Assembly: GCA_900230115.1 (NCBI GenBank)
Contig: LT907983.1
Span: 2,790,001-2,854,000, forward strand
Direction: 5' to 3'
Length of the DNA stretch: 64,000 nucleotides
Origin: Spirosomataceae bacterium TFI 002
GTDB taxonomy: Bacteria > Bacteroidota > Bacteroidia > Cytophagales > Spirosomataceae
Shown here: positions 9,199 through 17,871 of the stretch, piece after piece
Layout: the number at the start of each line of letters is the position of its first letter
Position numbering within the stretch: position 1 is the stretch's first letter
Notes under the pieces: generated by a model
Told to the model about the DNA's origin: nothing
The model's input: the letters and a program-made list of their open reading frames with translations, nothing else
Database searches by the model: none
Position numbers and translations under genes: made by a program

Positions 9199-10389
9199 TT
9201 AGTGACTCGCAGCGTAATCAATTACTTGTTGCCATACTCTGAATAAATTTCCAGAACATATTTTTTCAATATCGCTTTCGCTATAGCCCTTTTCTAAAAG
9301 CAGTTTTAGGATATTTGGATAGTCAGCGACATCTTTTAATCCCGTAGGTAGACTGTCGCCCACTCCGTCGAAATCAGAGCCAAAACCTACATGATCAACG
9401 CCTGCAAGCTTTACTACGCGGTCTATATGTTCTACAACTATTGCTATATCGGCAAAGGCCGAAGGGTTTTCTTTTAGGAAGGCTTCGATAAGTGGTTTCG
9501 CCGCTTCGTCTCTAAAGTCATGGCCTTCCTTTTCCAAAATTTCTTGAAGTTTCTTTCTATCGGAATTTCTTTTATCTGCAACATCCCCGTCTACAAATGT
9601 TGACCCAAAATTGATCATAATTACGCCGCCATTATCTTTCATCATTTTGACCATTTCGTCTGTCATGTTTCTTTCAAAACCAGGTGTGAAATGTCTTAAA
9701 GATGAATGTGAAGCAATAACTGGGACTGGTGTAACGGCCATTACATCGTAGAAGGTACTGTCAGAAACGTGAGATATATCTATCATTATTCCTTCTTCAG
9801 TCATTTTCTTAACAACTTCATAGCCAAATGGGCTCAAGCCATTCCAGTACTTCGTAGTGTCATATGAAGAATCTCCTAAGTCATTGTATTTAGAATGTGT
9901 CAAGGTGATATAGGAAATGCCTCTTTTTTTGAAATAAGTCACATCGTCAAGCGTGGCAATTGGAGAGCCATTTTCCATACCCATTGGTAGTGCAATTCTG
10001 CCTTTTTTGACAATTTTTCTAACGTCGGATGGGCTTTTAGCAACTTGAAAATACTTACTCTTTCCATTAGCTATATAGTTGACCATGTTGATTAAACTAT
10101 CAGCCAGTACTTTTCCACCAGCGGGTGAGTAGCTTGCTGGAATATAGATAGACATAAAAGGAGCATTTAAACCACCCGCTTTAGCTCTTTTGAAATCAAA
10201 GTCGCCATCCTTACTTTCTACAGGGATTCCGAGGTATTCCCTATCAAGCTGGAAGTTTTTAACCTTTAGGCGATAGGGTAAATCTACATGACCGTCAGTG
10301 ATTATGAATTTTTGTGCAAGCTTTTGGCTTTTGTCTTGGCCAAATGCAATCTGACTTGCAATACAAAGGAGGAGGGCTATTTTTTTCAT
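9199..10389 (-). CDS. Exported M19-family membrane dipeptidase
   Basis: A zinc dipeptidase of peptidase family M19 (renal dipeptidase-like), 396 residues. MKKIALLLCIASQIAFGQ is a signal peptide. Metal-site motifs are visible in order: His34-x-Asp36 (TDGHVDLPYR), a Glu in MENGSPI, and His residues in IDISHVSD and ASHSSLRHF; GSDFDGVGD near residue 340 supplies the late Asp. It hydrolyses dipeptides, possibly including D-containing or beta-lactam-like substrates, in the periplasm or on the cell surface. It shares the terminator downstream of fabI and is divergent from the ilv operon. The family call is solid; natural substrates are not inferable. Confidence 0.9.
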   Translation of the reverse strand: MKKIALLLCIASQIAFGQDKSQKLAQKFIITDGHVDLPYRLKVKNFQLDREYLGIPVESKDGDFDFKRAKAGGLNAPFMSIYIPASYSPAGGKVLADSLINMVNYIANGKSKYFQVAKSPSDVRKIVKKGRIALPMGMENGSPIATLDDVTYFKKRGISYITLTHSKYNDLGDSSYDTTKYWNGLSPFGYEVVKKMTEEGIMIDISHVSDSTFYDVMAVTPVPVIASHSSLRHFTPGFERNMTDEMVKMMKDNGGVIMINFGSTFVDGDVADKRNSDRKKLQEILEKEGHDFRDEAAKPLIEAFLKENPSAFADIAIVVEHIDRVVKLAGVDHVGFGSDFDGVGDSLPTGLKDVADYPNILKLLLEKGYSESDIEKICSGNLFRVWQQVIDYAASH

Positions 10390-10550
10390 GATACATATTA
10401 AGAATCAATTACGTGTAAATCAACAACTTAATAAATAAAGTGAAACGATTTGTTAGAAAAGTACCAAGTCGGTCGCCCTTTTGAAAATTAATTGGAGAAT
10501 TTGTTGCAAAACACAGAATACAATACTTGATTTGTTGTACAATTTTAATA

Positions 10551-10570
10551 TTTAGCGAATATTCGCTAAA
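10551..10570. promoter_or_regulatory. Perfect 20-bp palindrome just before ilvD
   Basis: TTTAGCGAATATTCGCTAAA is a perfect inverted repeat with no spacer, ending 16 bases before the chosen ilvD ATG. A spacerless palindrome here fits a dimeric repressor operator or a 5' UTR hairpin. No matching second copy was noticed elsewhere in the window. Which regulator would bind is unknown. Confidence 0.5.
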
Positions 10571-10586
10571 AGCAGTATTGAGAATT

Positions 10587-12272
10587 ATGAGCCAAAACCT
10601 AAATAAATTTAGTAGAACACTTACTCAAGAAGTAAGTAACCCTGCCGCTCAGGCTATGCTTTATGCCATTGGAATGAGCGAAGATGACCAAAAGAAACCA
10701 CAAATCGGTATTGCAAGTACTGGTTATGAGGGGAATCCATGTAACATTCACCTCAATGGGTTGAGTGTCCATGTGAAAAAGGGAATTCAAGGAAATGACA
10801 TGATGGGTCTCATTTTTCACACTATTGGTGTTTCTGATGGGATGACGAATGGTAACGACGGAATGAGCTACTCTCTTCCATCTCGTGACATTATTGCTGA
10901 CTCTATCGAAAACGTGGTGGCTGCTCAATGGTACGACGGTGTAGTTGCAGTAGTTGGTTGCGATAAAAACATGCCAGGTGCTATTATGGCAATGGCTCGT
11001 CTTAACCGACCATCAATCATGATGTACGGTGGAACTGTAAGAACGGGAAATTGGAAAGGTAAAAAATTAGATATCGTCTCTGCTTTTGAAGCATATGGGC
11101 AAAAAGTAGCAGGAACTATTACAGAGGAAGACTATAAAGGCATTATTCAAAACTCTATTCCGGGTCAAGGAGCTTGTGGTGGAATGTATACTGCAAATAC
11201 AATGGCTTCGTCTATTGAGGCCATGGGATTAAGTATGCCATATAGTTCTTCATACCCTGCTACACATGAAGGAAAGGTACAGGAGTGTTTAGACCTTGGT
11301 GCAGCAATGAAAAATTTGCTTGAGAAGCAGATTTTACCAAGAGATATTATAACAAGAGAGTCACTCGAAAATGCACTTACAATTGTAATGGCTTTGGGTG
11401 GGTCTACGAATGCTGTATTGCATTATTTGGCAATCGCTCATTCAGCAAAAATTGATCTTACAATAGACGATGTTCAAACAATCTCTGACAGAACACCATT
11501 TATTGCTGATTTAAAACCTTCAGGAAAATACTTCATGGAAGATATCATGTCTCTTGGAGGTGTGCCTGCAGTAATGAAATACTTGCATTCAGTTGGATTG
11601 ATTCACGGAGATTGTATGACTGTAACTGGTAAAACGGTTGCTGAGAATTTAAAAGAAGCTCCAGATTTAGATTTTGAAGCACAACAAATTATTCGTCCTA
11701 TAGAAAATCCTATCAAAGAAACTGGACACATCCAGATCATGAAAGGTAACCTAGCCACAGAAGGCGGAGTTGCGAAAATTACAGGAAAAGAGGGCTTGAA
11801 GTTTGAAGGTATTGCTAAAGTATGTGACAAGGAAGAGGAAATGCTTGAAGCATTTGCAAGAGGAGAAATAAAAGAAGGACAAGTTGTTGTTATAAGATAT
11901 GAAGGTCCAAAAGGAGGTCCTGGAATGCCAGAAATGCTTAAACCAACTTCTGCTGTAATGGGAGCGGGATTAGGAGATAAAGTTGCCATGATTACCGATG
12001 GTAGATTTAGTGGTGGTACACACGGATTTGTAGTTGGTCACATTGCTCCTGAGGCATATGTTGGCGGTGCTATTGCTTTGGTAGAAGATGGGGACAAAAT
12101 TACCATCGACGCGGAATCAAGAGAACTAAAAGTACATGTAAGTGATGAAGTTTTGGCAGAAAGAAGAAAGAAATGGAAGCCACTCACACCACCATTTATT
12201 GAGCAAGGTGTACTTAGAAAATATTTTAATACAGTTTCTTCAGCCTCAGAAGGCTGCGTGACTGATAAATAA
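10587..12272 (+). CDS. ilvD: Dihydroxy-acid dehydratase
   Basis: Dehydrates dihydroxyisovalerate and dihydroxy-methylvalerate in Val/Ile synthesis using an Fe-S cluster. I chose ATG 10587 ([12 protein letters not shown]) rather than an ATG 60 bases upstream, because the upstream extension is not family-like and runs through the 20-bp palindrome. From this start the protein has 561 residues, the usual length. The three cluster cysteines are seen at Cys52 (GNPCN), Cys125 (GCDKNMPG) and Cys197 ([12 protein letters not shown]). It heads the ilvD-ilvB-ilvN-ilvC cluster; ilvB follows after six bases. Confidence 0.95.
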   Translation: MSQNLNKFSRTLTQEVSNPAAQAMLYAIGMSEDDQKKPQIGIASTGYEGNPCNIHLNGLSVHVKKGIQGNDMMGLIFHTIGVSDGMTNGNDGMSYSLPSRDIIADSIENVVAAQWYDGVVAVVGCDKNMPGAIMAMARLNRPSIMMYGGTVRTGNWKGKKLDIVSAFEAYGQKVAGTITEEDYKGIIQNSIPGQGACGGMYTANTMASSIEAMGLSMPYSSSYPATHEGKVQECLDLGAAMKNLLEKQILPRDIITRESLENALTIVMALGGSTNAVLHYLAIAHSAKIDLTIDDVQTISDRTPFIADLKPSGKYFMEDIMSLGGVPAVMKYLHSVGLIHGDCMTVTGKTVAENLKEAPDLDFEAQQIIRPIENPIKETGHIQIMKGNLATEGGVAKITGKEGLKFEGIAKVCDKEEEMLEAFARGEIKEGQVVVIRYEGPKGGPGMPEMLKPTSAVMGAGLGDKVAMITDGRFSGGTHGFVVGHIAPEAYVGGAIALVEDGDKITIDAESRELKVHVSDEVLAERRKKWKPLTPPFIEQGVLRKYFNTVSSASEGCVTDK

Positions 12273-12278
12273 GTCGTT

Positions 12279-14039
12279 ATGGGAAATTTACTTGACTTAG
12301 AACAAAAAAAAGAAGCATTGTCCAAGAAGGACGCACCAAAGCCAAAATCAGAGTTTATTTCTGGTTCACAAGCTTTAATGGAGTGCCTTGTGGCTGAAGG
12401 GGTTGATACCATTTTTGGCTACCCCGGAGGTGCGATTATGCCAGTTTATGATGCACTTTATGACTATACAGATCGTATCAATCATATTTTGGTGCGTCAC
12501 GAGCAAGGGGCTTCTCACGCTGCAGAAGGTTATGCGAGAGCAAGTGGCAGAGTTGGTGTTTGTATGGCAACTTCTGGCCCTGGTGCGACAAACTTAATAA
12601 CTGGAATTGCAGATGCAATTATAGATTGTACACCAATGGTTGCAATTACTGGTCAGGTTGCTTCTAACCTCTTAGGAACTGATGCTTTCCAAGAAACGGA
12701 TGTTATCGGAATTACAGCACCTGTTTGTAAATGGAATTACCAAGTAGTTGATCCTGACGAAATTCCAATGATTATGGCGAAAGCTTTCTTCATTGCAAGA
12801 GCAGGAAAGCCAGGTCCAGTTTTAATTGACATCACAAAAGATGCTCAAATAAAAATGATGACTAAGCCTTTCGAATACAAAGAGTATGAAAGGCTTCCAG
12901 GTTACCACCCTCGTCGAGTTCCTAAAATGGATCAAGTTGAGAAGGCTGCTGAGTTGATAAATAATGCCAAGAAGCCTTACATTTTTGTGGGTCATGGTGT
13001 ATTAATTTCGGAAGCTGTAGAAGAGTTTAGGGCTTTTGTAGAAAAAGCTGATATTCCGGTTGCTAGTACTTTACTTGGGTTATCAGCGATATCAGTGGAG
13101 CATCCAAATTACATGGGTTGGCTAGGAATGCACGGCATGTATGCTCCCAATGTGATGACAGATGAGGCGGATGTAATCATTGCTATCGGAATGCGATTTG
13201 ATGATCGTGTTACGGGTGATGTAGAGCAGTTCGTAAAACAAGCCAAGATCGTTCACATAGAAATCGATCCGGCAGAAATAGATAAAATCAAAAAAGCAGA
13301 TGCTCCCGTTATTGGCGATGCCAAAGAAGCATTAAAGCTGCTTTTACCTTTGATAGAAAAGAAAGATCATTCGGATTGGAAGGCGGAATTTAGAGCACTC
13401 GAACCAGCAGAACATGAAGCTGTAACTGATAGAGACCTTTTGAAAGAGGGGAAAATCAAAATGGCTGAAGTAGTAAGAATGGTTTCGGACAAAACCAATG
13501 GTGAAGCATGTGTGGTGGTAGATGTAGGCCAGCACCAAATGGTTACTGCACGTTATTATGATTTCAAAAACCCACATTCTTATATTGCATCAGGTGGTTT
13601 AGGAACAATGGGATTTGCCATACCTGCGGCTTTTGGAGCGAAAATGGGAGCACCAGAGCGTGAAGTGGTTGCTTTTATTGGTGATGGTTGTTTTCAAATG
13701 ACTATTCAAGAACTAGGCACAATTGCACAAAGCGGAGTAGCCGTAAAGATGATTATTCTTAATAATAACTTTTTGGGAATGGTACGTCAGTGGCAACAAC
13801 TGTTTTTTGACAAAAGATATTCATTTGTTGAATTACAAAACCCAGACTTTATCATGATTGCAAAGGGTTTCGGTATTGATGGTCATAAGTGTGAAGAAAG
13901 AGAAACTTTAAGCGATTCAATCGATAAAATGCTCAGTCATCCTGGGTCATATCTACTCGAAGTAGTAGTGGAAAAAGAAGAAAATGTGTTTCCAATGGTG
14001 CCATCTGGAGCAAGTGTATCACAAATTAGATTGAAGTAA
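12279..14039 (+). CDS. ilvB: Acetolactate synthase, large (catalytic) subunit
   Basis: Thiamine-diphosphate enzyme that makes acetolactate or acetohydroxybutyrate, the first common step of branched-chain amino-acid synthesis. It has 586 residues. Family signatures are GYPGGAIMPVYDAL and the catalytic Glu in RHEQGASHAAEGYARA near the N terminus, and the ThDP-binding IGDGCFQMTIQEL...NNNFLGMVRQWQ near the C terminus. It has a slightly extended charged N terminus (about 30 residues) compared with E. coli enzymes. Its TAA overlaps the ilvN ATG (TAATG), showing translational coupling of the two subunits. Confidence 0.96.
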   Translation: MGNLLDLEQKKEALSKKDAPKPKSEFISGSQALMECLVAEGVDTIFGYPGGAIMPVYDALYDYTDRINHILVRHEQGASHAAEGYARASGRVGVCMATSGPGATNLITGIADAIIDCTPMVAITGQVASNLLGTDAFQETDVIGITAPVCKWNYQVVDPDEIPMIMAKAFFIARAGKPGPVLIDITKDAQIKMMTKPFEYKEYERLPGYHPRRVPKMDQVEKAAELINNAKKPYIFVGHGVLISEAVEEFRAFVEKADIPVASTLLGLSAISVEHPNYMGWLGMHGMYAPNVMTDEADVIIAIGMRFDDRVTGDVEQFVKQAKIVHIEIDPAEIDKIKKADAPVIGDAKEALKLLLPLIEKKDHSDWKAEFRALEPAEHEAVTDRDLLKEGKIKMAEVVRMVSDKTNGEACVVVDVGQHQMVTARYYDFKNPHSYIASGGLGTMGFAIPAAFGAKMGAPEREVVAFIGDGCFQMTIQELGTIAQSGVAVKMIILNNNFLGMVRQWQQLFFDKRYSFVELQNPDFIMIAKGFGIDGHKCEERETLSDSIDKMLSHPGSYLLEVVVEKEENVFPMVPSGASVSQIRLK

Positions 14040-14575
14040 TGGAGACCTATACTATATGTGTTTTTTCAGAAAATAATATCGGTTTGCTAACTAAGCTTAC
14101 CATCATATTTACGAGAAGAAGAATAAATATTCAGAGCCTTACTGTATCCGAAACTGAGCGTGAAGGGGTTTCTCGTTTTACCATTGTGATTCAGCAGGAG
14201 AAACGTGAGCAGGTAGAAAAACTTGTTCGTCAGATTCGTAAAATTGTGGAGGTTTTGGCTGTTTTCGGTTATCTCAATGATGAGATAGTTTACAACGAGA
14301 TTGCTCTGTTTAAGATTTCTACGCCCCTTGGGTCTGCACCGCTTGACTTAGAAACAATCAACAGAGTGCACAAGGCATGGGTTGTTTATTGGGGTTTGGA
14401 TTATGTTGCAATTCAAAAAACAGGTACTGAAGAAGAGATTTTTAAATTCTTCAAATACATCAAGCCTAATGGTATCATTGAATTTGTGAGATCAGGTAGA
14501 ATTGCAGTTGGTAAGACGCCAAAAGGCTTAGTAGAGTACTTGCCTGAGGATGTGGAGTATAAGTATTATATGTAA
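14039..14575 (+). CDS. ilvN: Acetolactate synthase, small (regulatory) subunit
   Basis: Regulatory subunit of acetolactate synthase, 178 residues. An ACT domain occupies about residues 3-75 (TICVFSENNIGLLTKLTIIFTRRRINIQSLTVS), where valine feedback normally binds, followed by the family's C-terminal domain ending GLVEYLPEDVEYKYYM. It overlaps ilvB by one base. The last 51 coding bases plus a few after the stop are present again 1.4 kb downstream, beyond an LRR lipoprotein gene; this copy is the intact gene. Confidence 0.95.
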   Translation: METYTICVFSENNIGLLTKLTIIFTRRRINIQSLTVSETEREGVSRFTIVIQQEKREQVEKLVRQIRKIVEVLAVFGYLNDEIVYNEIALFKISTPLGSAPLDLETINRVHKAWVVYWGLDYVAIQKTGTEEEIFKFFKYIKPNGIIEFVRSGRIAVGKTPKGLVEYLPEDVEYKYYM

Positions 14576-14577
14576 TT
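14522..14577 (+). repeat. Direct repeat copy 1: ilvN 3' end
   Basis: A 56-bp segment covering the last codons of ilvN and its stop. It recurs at 15927-15982 with a single A/G difference. Together the two copies bracket 1.35 kb that holds the LRR lipoprotein gene. Confidence 0.93.
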
Positions 14578-14598
14578 AGAAAAAAAGTATTTGCTAAG

Positions 14599-15909
14599 GT
14601 GAAGAATTTGAAAACATATGAATTAATACTGAAGGGATGGTCAAAAGTCATCTTAGTCGTTTTTTGTATGCCATTATTTCTTTTGAGTTCTTGTAAAAAA
14701 GAAGATCCAATACCCAATCGTGCCCCAGCTGATTTTATTGTTCAGGCGACTTTGGATGCCGATGGAACAACTGTAAAATTATCTTGGATTAAGGCTGTTG
14801 ATCCAGATGGAGATGCTGTAAGTTATACAATAATTTTAGGTGATACTTTAGCCAAAAACTTAAGTGATACAACATTTATAATTGCCGATCTTGGTTATGA
14901 TTTTACTGAGGAAGGTAAGATTATAGCTCGCGATCCAGCGGGGTTAAGTACAGAGGTCAAATTCTTTGTAACCACGCTTGAAAATCCTTTTTTTGAAATA
15001 CCAGACCCTAATTTTGAAAAATACTTAGTTGATGCCAAAATTGACAAAGATGGAATTGTAAATGGGAAGATGGCGAAGGTGGATGCGAATGGGTTAAAGA
15101 AAATAGACTGCTATGGAAGGAAGATTAATAGCTTAGTAGGGATTGAGCAGTTTGTAGATTTAGAAGAATTGAATTGTTACAGTAATTCAATTTCAAGCAT
15201 AGATGTAAGTAAGAATTTAAAATTAAAAACTTTGAATTGTTTTACTAATTCGCTTACAGTCTTGGATTTGAGTAAGAACACCAATTTGGAAAATTTACGT
15301 TGTCTTGAAAATTCGTTAACAGCTTTAGATATAAGCAAGAACACTAATTTAAAAATATTGGAGTGTGGGGATAATTCAATATCGACTTTAGATGTAAGTA
15401 AGAACTTAAACTTAACAACGTTGTTTTGCTTTGGCAATTCACTTACCGTCCTAGATGTAAGCAACAATCTGAATTTGGTAAATTTGGTTTGTAATAAAAA
15501 TTCACTTACTATTTTAGATGTAAGTAAGAATATTAACCTAGAAACTTTGGGGTGCTCGTATAATGTTCTTGCGACTTTGAATTTAAATTCGAATTTAAAA
15601 GATTTAGATTGTTCGCATAATTCATTAAAAGACTTGGATGTGACGAAAAACTCGAACTTGAAAGTTTTGTTTTGCCATAGTAATTCTCTTTTAGCTTTAG
15701 ATGTCAGTAAAAACCCTAATTTGATTAGATTTTATTGTTATAATAATTCTTTAACAGACCTAGATATTAGTCAAATACCGTATTTGGATCTTTTTAGATG
15801 TGAGGAGAATGCTTTGTTAAAAGCAGTTTGTGTTGCCAATGTGACTACTGCAAATGCAAAAGTGTATTGGAAAAAAGACGATGCAACCGAATATAAAATC
15901 TGTAATTAG
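14599..15909 (+). CDS. Leucine-rich-repeat lipoprotein inserted between ilvN and ilvC
   Basis: A surface-type lipoprotein of 436 residues with a probable GTG start; no in-frame ATG precedes the hydrophobic segment VILVVFCMPLFLLSSCKK, whose lipobox gives lipidation at the Cys. The mature part has a fibronectin-like domain (about 38-130: ADFIVQATLDADGTTVKLSW) and then about ten to twelve LRR units of roughly 21 residues with a consensus like LxxLxCxxNSLTxLDVSKN, a Bacteroidota surface LRR form. The repeats are similar at DNA level too. It has no link to branched-chain synthesis and is bracketed by a duplicated ilvN 3' end, so it looks like an insertion into the operon. Function may be adhesion or protein binding; that is a guess. 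Confidence 0.75.
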   Translation: MKNLKTYELILKGWSKVILVVFCMPLFLLSSCKKEDPIPNRAPADFIVQATLDADGTTVKLSWIKAVDPDGDAVSYTIILGDTLAKNLSDTTFIIADLGYDFTEEGKIIARDPAGLSTEVKFFVTTLENPFFEIPDPNFEKYLVDAKIDKDGIVNGKMAKVDANGLKKIDCYGRKINSLVGIEQFVDLEELNCYSNSISSIDVSKNLKLKTLNCFTNSLTVLDLSKNTNLENLRCLENSLTALDISKNTNLKILECGDNSISTLDVSKNLNLTTLFCFGNSLTVLDVSNNLNLVNLVCNKNSLTILDVSKNINLETLGCSYNVLATLNLNSNLKDLDCSHNSLKDLDVTKNSNLKVLFCHSNSLLALDVSKNPNLIRFYCYNNSLTDLDISQIPYLDLFRCEENALLKAVCVANVTTANAKVYWKKDDATEYKICN

Positions 15910-15926
15910 AAAAGAAATTATCTTTC

Positions 15927-15982
15927 AAAGGCTTGGTAGAGTACTTGCCTGAGGATGTGGAGTATAAGTATTATATGTAATT
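15927..15982 (+). repeat. Direct repeat copy 2: detached ilvN 3' end
   Basis: Matches 55 of 56 bases of the ilvN 3' end at 14522-14577, including the ilvN stop codon, but here no ilvN upstream sequence precedes it. It lies after the LRR gene stop and before ilvC. Near-identity suggests a recent duplication or gene-conversion-maintained scar. Confidence 0.93.
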
Positions 15983-16065
15983 TTGAAAGTCGAATATATA
16001 GCCTAAGTCTGAGGCAAATCGGACAAAGTTGATTTTAAACAAAAACTATTTAGAACAAATAAAAA

Positions 16066-17109
16066 ATGGCAAAATTAAATTTTGGTGGTGTTGAGGAAGA
16101 CATCGTAACACGCGAAGAGTTTCCTTTAGAAAAAGCAAGAGAAGTATTGAGTACTGAAACCATCGCAGTGATTGGTTACGGAGTGCAAGGGCCAGGTCAA
16201 GCAATGAATATGCGTGACAATGGCTTGAACGTAATCGTTGGTCAACGTAAAGGAAAAACTTACGACAAAGCTGTTGCTGATGGCTGGGTACCTGGTGAAA
16301 CCCTTTTCGAAATCGAGGAAGCTCTTGAAAAAGGAACAATCATTTGTTATTTACTTTCTGATGCTGCTCAAATCGAGCTATGGCCTACAGTAAAGAAACA
16401 CCTTACTGCAGGAAAGTCATTGTACTTTTCTCATGGTTTCGGAATCACTTACAAAGAGAAAACTGGTATTGTTCCACCAGCAGATGTAGATGTATTCTTA
16501 ACTGCCCCAAAAGGATCAGGAACTTCACTTCGCCGTTTGTTCGTAGAAGGAAAAGGATTGAACTCATCTTTTGCCATCTATCAAGATGCAACTGGCAAAG
16601 CACGTGAAAAGTGTATCGCCATGGGAATCGGTGTAGGTTCTGGATACTTGTTCGAAACAAACTTTTACAACGAAGTAACATCTGACCTTACAGGTGAGCG
16701 TGGAACTTTGATGGGTTGTATTCAAGGAATATTTGCTGCTCAATACGAAGTATTAAGAGCCAATGGACACTCTCCATCTGAGTCTTTCAACGAAACTGTT
16801 GAAGAATTGACTCAGTCATTAATGCCATTAGTAGCAGAAAACGGAATGGATTGGATGTATGCCAACTGTTCTACTACTGCTCAGCGTGGAGCTTTGGATT
16901 GGTGGAAGCCTTTCCGTGATGCTACTAAGCCAGTATTTGAGAAACTTTACGAATCTGTAAAATCTCAAAACGAAGCAGAAATCTCTATCACTCGTAACTC
17001 TCAGCCAGATTACCGTGAGAAACTTGAAGTTGAGCTTGCTGAACTTCGTGACTCAGAAATGTGGAGAGCTGGAAAGACAGTAAGAAGTCTTCGTCCTGAG
17101 AATAACTAA
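16066..17109 (+). CDS. ilvC: Ketol-acid reductoisomerase
   Basis: Isomerises and reduces acetolactate to dihydroxyisovalerate with NAD(P)H and Mg2+. It has 347 residues, the short form found in Bacteroidota. The nucleotide-binding loop is IGYGVQGPGQAMNMRDNG around residue 37, followed by VIVGQRKGKTYDKA; later segments DLTGERGTLMGCIQG and ETVEELTQS carry acidic metal-binding residues in the C-terminal domain. It is separated from ilvN by the 1.4 kb LRR insertion, so expression may depend on read-through or a new promoter. A strong terminator follows. Confidence 0.95.
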   Translation: MAKLNFGGVEEDIVTREEFPLEKAREVLSTETIAVIGYGVQGPGQAMNMRDNGLNVIVGQRKGKTYDKAVADGWVPGETLFEIEEALEKGTIICYLLSDAAQIELWPTVKKHLTAGKSLYFSHGFGITYKEKTGIVPPADVDVFLTAPKGSGTSLRRLFVEGKGLNSSFAIYQDATGKAREKCIAMGIGVGSGYLFETNFYNEVTSDLTGERGTLMGCIQGIFAAQYEVLRANGHSPSESFNETVEELTQSLMPLVAENGMDWMYANCSTTAQRGALDWWKPFRDATKPVFEKLYESVKSQNEAEISITRNSQPDYREKLEVELAELRDSEMWRAGKTVRSLRPENN

Positions 17110-17128
17110 GAGTAAATAAGGATATACT

Positions 17129-17165
17129 AAAAAAGCCATTGCTAGTTCTAGCGATGGCTTTTTTA
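17129..17165 (+). terminator. Intrinsic terminator after ilvC
   Basis: A long stem, AAAAAGCCAT paired with ATGGCTTTTT, continues through one G-T pair into GCTA/TAGC, with a short loop and a T-tract. It ends the ilv operon before the repeat region of the GIY-YIG gene. Confidence 0.88.
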
Positions 17166-17176
17166 CATAGCGACCT

Positions 17177-17310
17177 CGTTGCCGCACTTCATGCTTGATA
17201 ATTCTGAGCTTATCTTCAATGACGACCTCGTTGCCGCACTTCGTGCTTGATAATGCTCGGTTTCCTTTTATTAACAATGCTAAAAAGGTTTTCGAGCGAA
17301 GCCGAGAAAA
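17177..17310 (+). repeat. Left long direct repeat flanking the GIY-YIG gene
   Basis: 134 bp that recurs at 17711-17854 with only a few base changes and a 10-bp indel. Inside it a motif of about 28 bp beginning CGTTGCCGCACTTC occurs twice, 52 bp apart; GCACTTCGTGC within it is a small perfect hairpin. The unit ends with a hairpin, arms TTTTC/GAAAA around a GAGCGAAGCCGA core (17289-17310). The reverse complement of that core, TCGGCTTCGCTC, differs by one base from the core of the repeats inside purL. Confidence 0.92.
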
Positions 17311-17372
17311 GCGACTTTGAAATTGCTTTTACGATATTTTTTTGGCTTGAAAAATTGGTATATTAGTTAAGT

Positions 17373-17393
17373 TTTTCGAGCGAATTCAAGAAT
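17373..17393 (+). repeat. Degenerate hairpin repeat at the GIY-YIG start
   Basis: TTTTCGAGCGAATTCAAGAA has the same left half (TTTTCGAGCGAA) as the hairpins that end the flanking repeats, but a diverged right half. It is followed by AGCGAC and then the GIY-YIG ATG, as AGCGAC also follows the left repeat's hairpin. Confidence 0.6.
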
Positions 17394-17400
17394 AGCGACA

Positions 17401-17706
17401 ATGGCAAAAGGTTACATGTACATATTAAAATGCTGCGAAGGTTCATTTTACACAGGTAGTACGAAATTTTTGGAATTGAGAGTAGAGCAACATCAAAATG
17501 GGAAAGGTGCGAATTTCACTTCAGCTAGGTTACCCGTGGAGCTAGTCTACTTTGAAGAATTTGATAGAATTGATCACGCATTTGATAGAGAGCATCAAGT
17601 AAAAAAATGGGGAAGAGCAAAGAAATTAGCTCTCATAAATGGACAAACTGAAAACCTCAACAATTTGGCTGAATGCCAAAATGAAACGCATTCTAGGATT
17701 AAATGA
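17401..17706 (+). CDS. Small GIY-YIG nuclease (UPF0213/YhbQ-like)
   Basis: A 101-residue single-domain GIY-YIG endonuclease. The signature runs from YMYILKCCEGSFYTGSTKFLELRVEQH: GSFYTGST is the YIG half, with Arg27 as the usual catalytic Arg, and VELVYFEEF with the later Glu in FDREHQVKKWGRAKK completes the fold. A short basic/polar tail follows. Such proteins cut DNA at branched or specific sites; chromosomal roles are mostly unknown. The gene sits between two direct repeats of 134 and 144 bp. A degenerate repeat hairpin (17373-17393) lies directly before the start codon, so promoter and repeat overlap. It reads as part of a repeat-nuclease unit rather than of an operon. Confidence 0.85.
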   Translation: MAKGYMYILKCCEGSFYTGSTKFLELRVEQHQNGKGANFTSARLPVELVYFEEFDRIDHAFDREHQVKKWGRAKKLALINGQTENLNNLAECQNETHSRIK

Positions 17707-17710
17707 ACTT

Positions 17711-17854
17711 CGTTGCCGCACTTCATGCTTGATAATTCTGAGCTTATCTTCAATGACGACCTCGTTGCCGCACTTCGTGCTTGATAATGCTCGGTTTCCT
17801 TTTAAATTAGTACATTAACAATGCTAAAAAGGTTTTCGAGCGAAGCTGAGAAAA
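17711..17854 (+). repeat. Right long direct repeat flanking the GIY-YIG gene
   Basis: 144 bp homologous to 17177-17310 in the same orientation, with a 10-bp extra segment (AATTAGTACA) and a C/T change in the terminal hairpin core. It starts five bases after the GIY-YIG stop codon, so the gene is tightly bracketed. Confidence 0.92.
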
Positions 17855-17871
17855 CGATTTCAAAGTGACTC

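Noticed and set aside
10527-10586. In-frame N-terminal extension of ilvD, or an ilv leader peptide
   Set aside because: The 20 residues are not IlvD-like, run through the palindrome, and are not rich in Ile, Val or Leu codons with a following terminator.
15177-15467. Antisense ORF across the LRR region
   Set aside because: It is a shadow of the sense repeats, as are the antisense ORFs across the Roco LRR array and the ACAGAT tract.
14522-15982. Insertion sequence with target-site duplication
   Set aside because: There is no transposase and no terminal inverted repeats, and the 56-bp duplication is far longer than usual IS target duplications.
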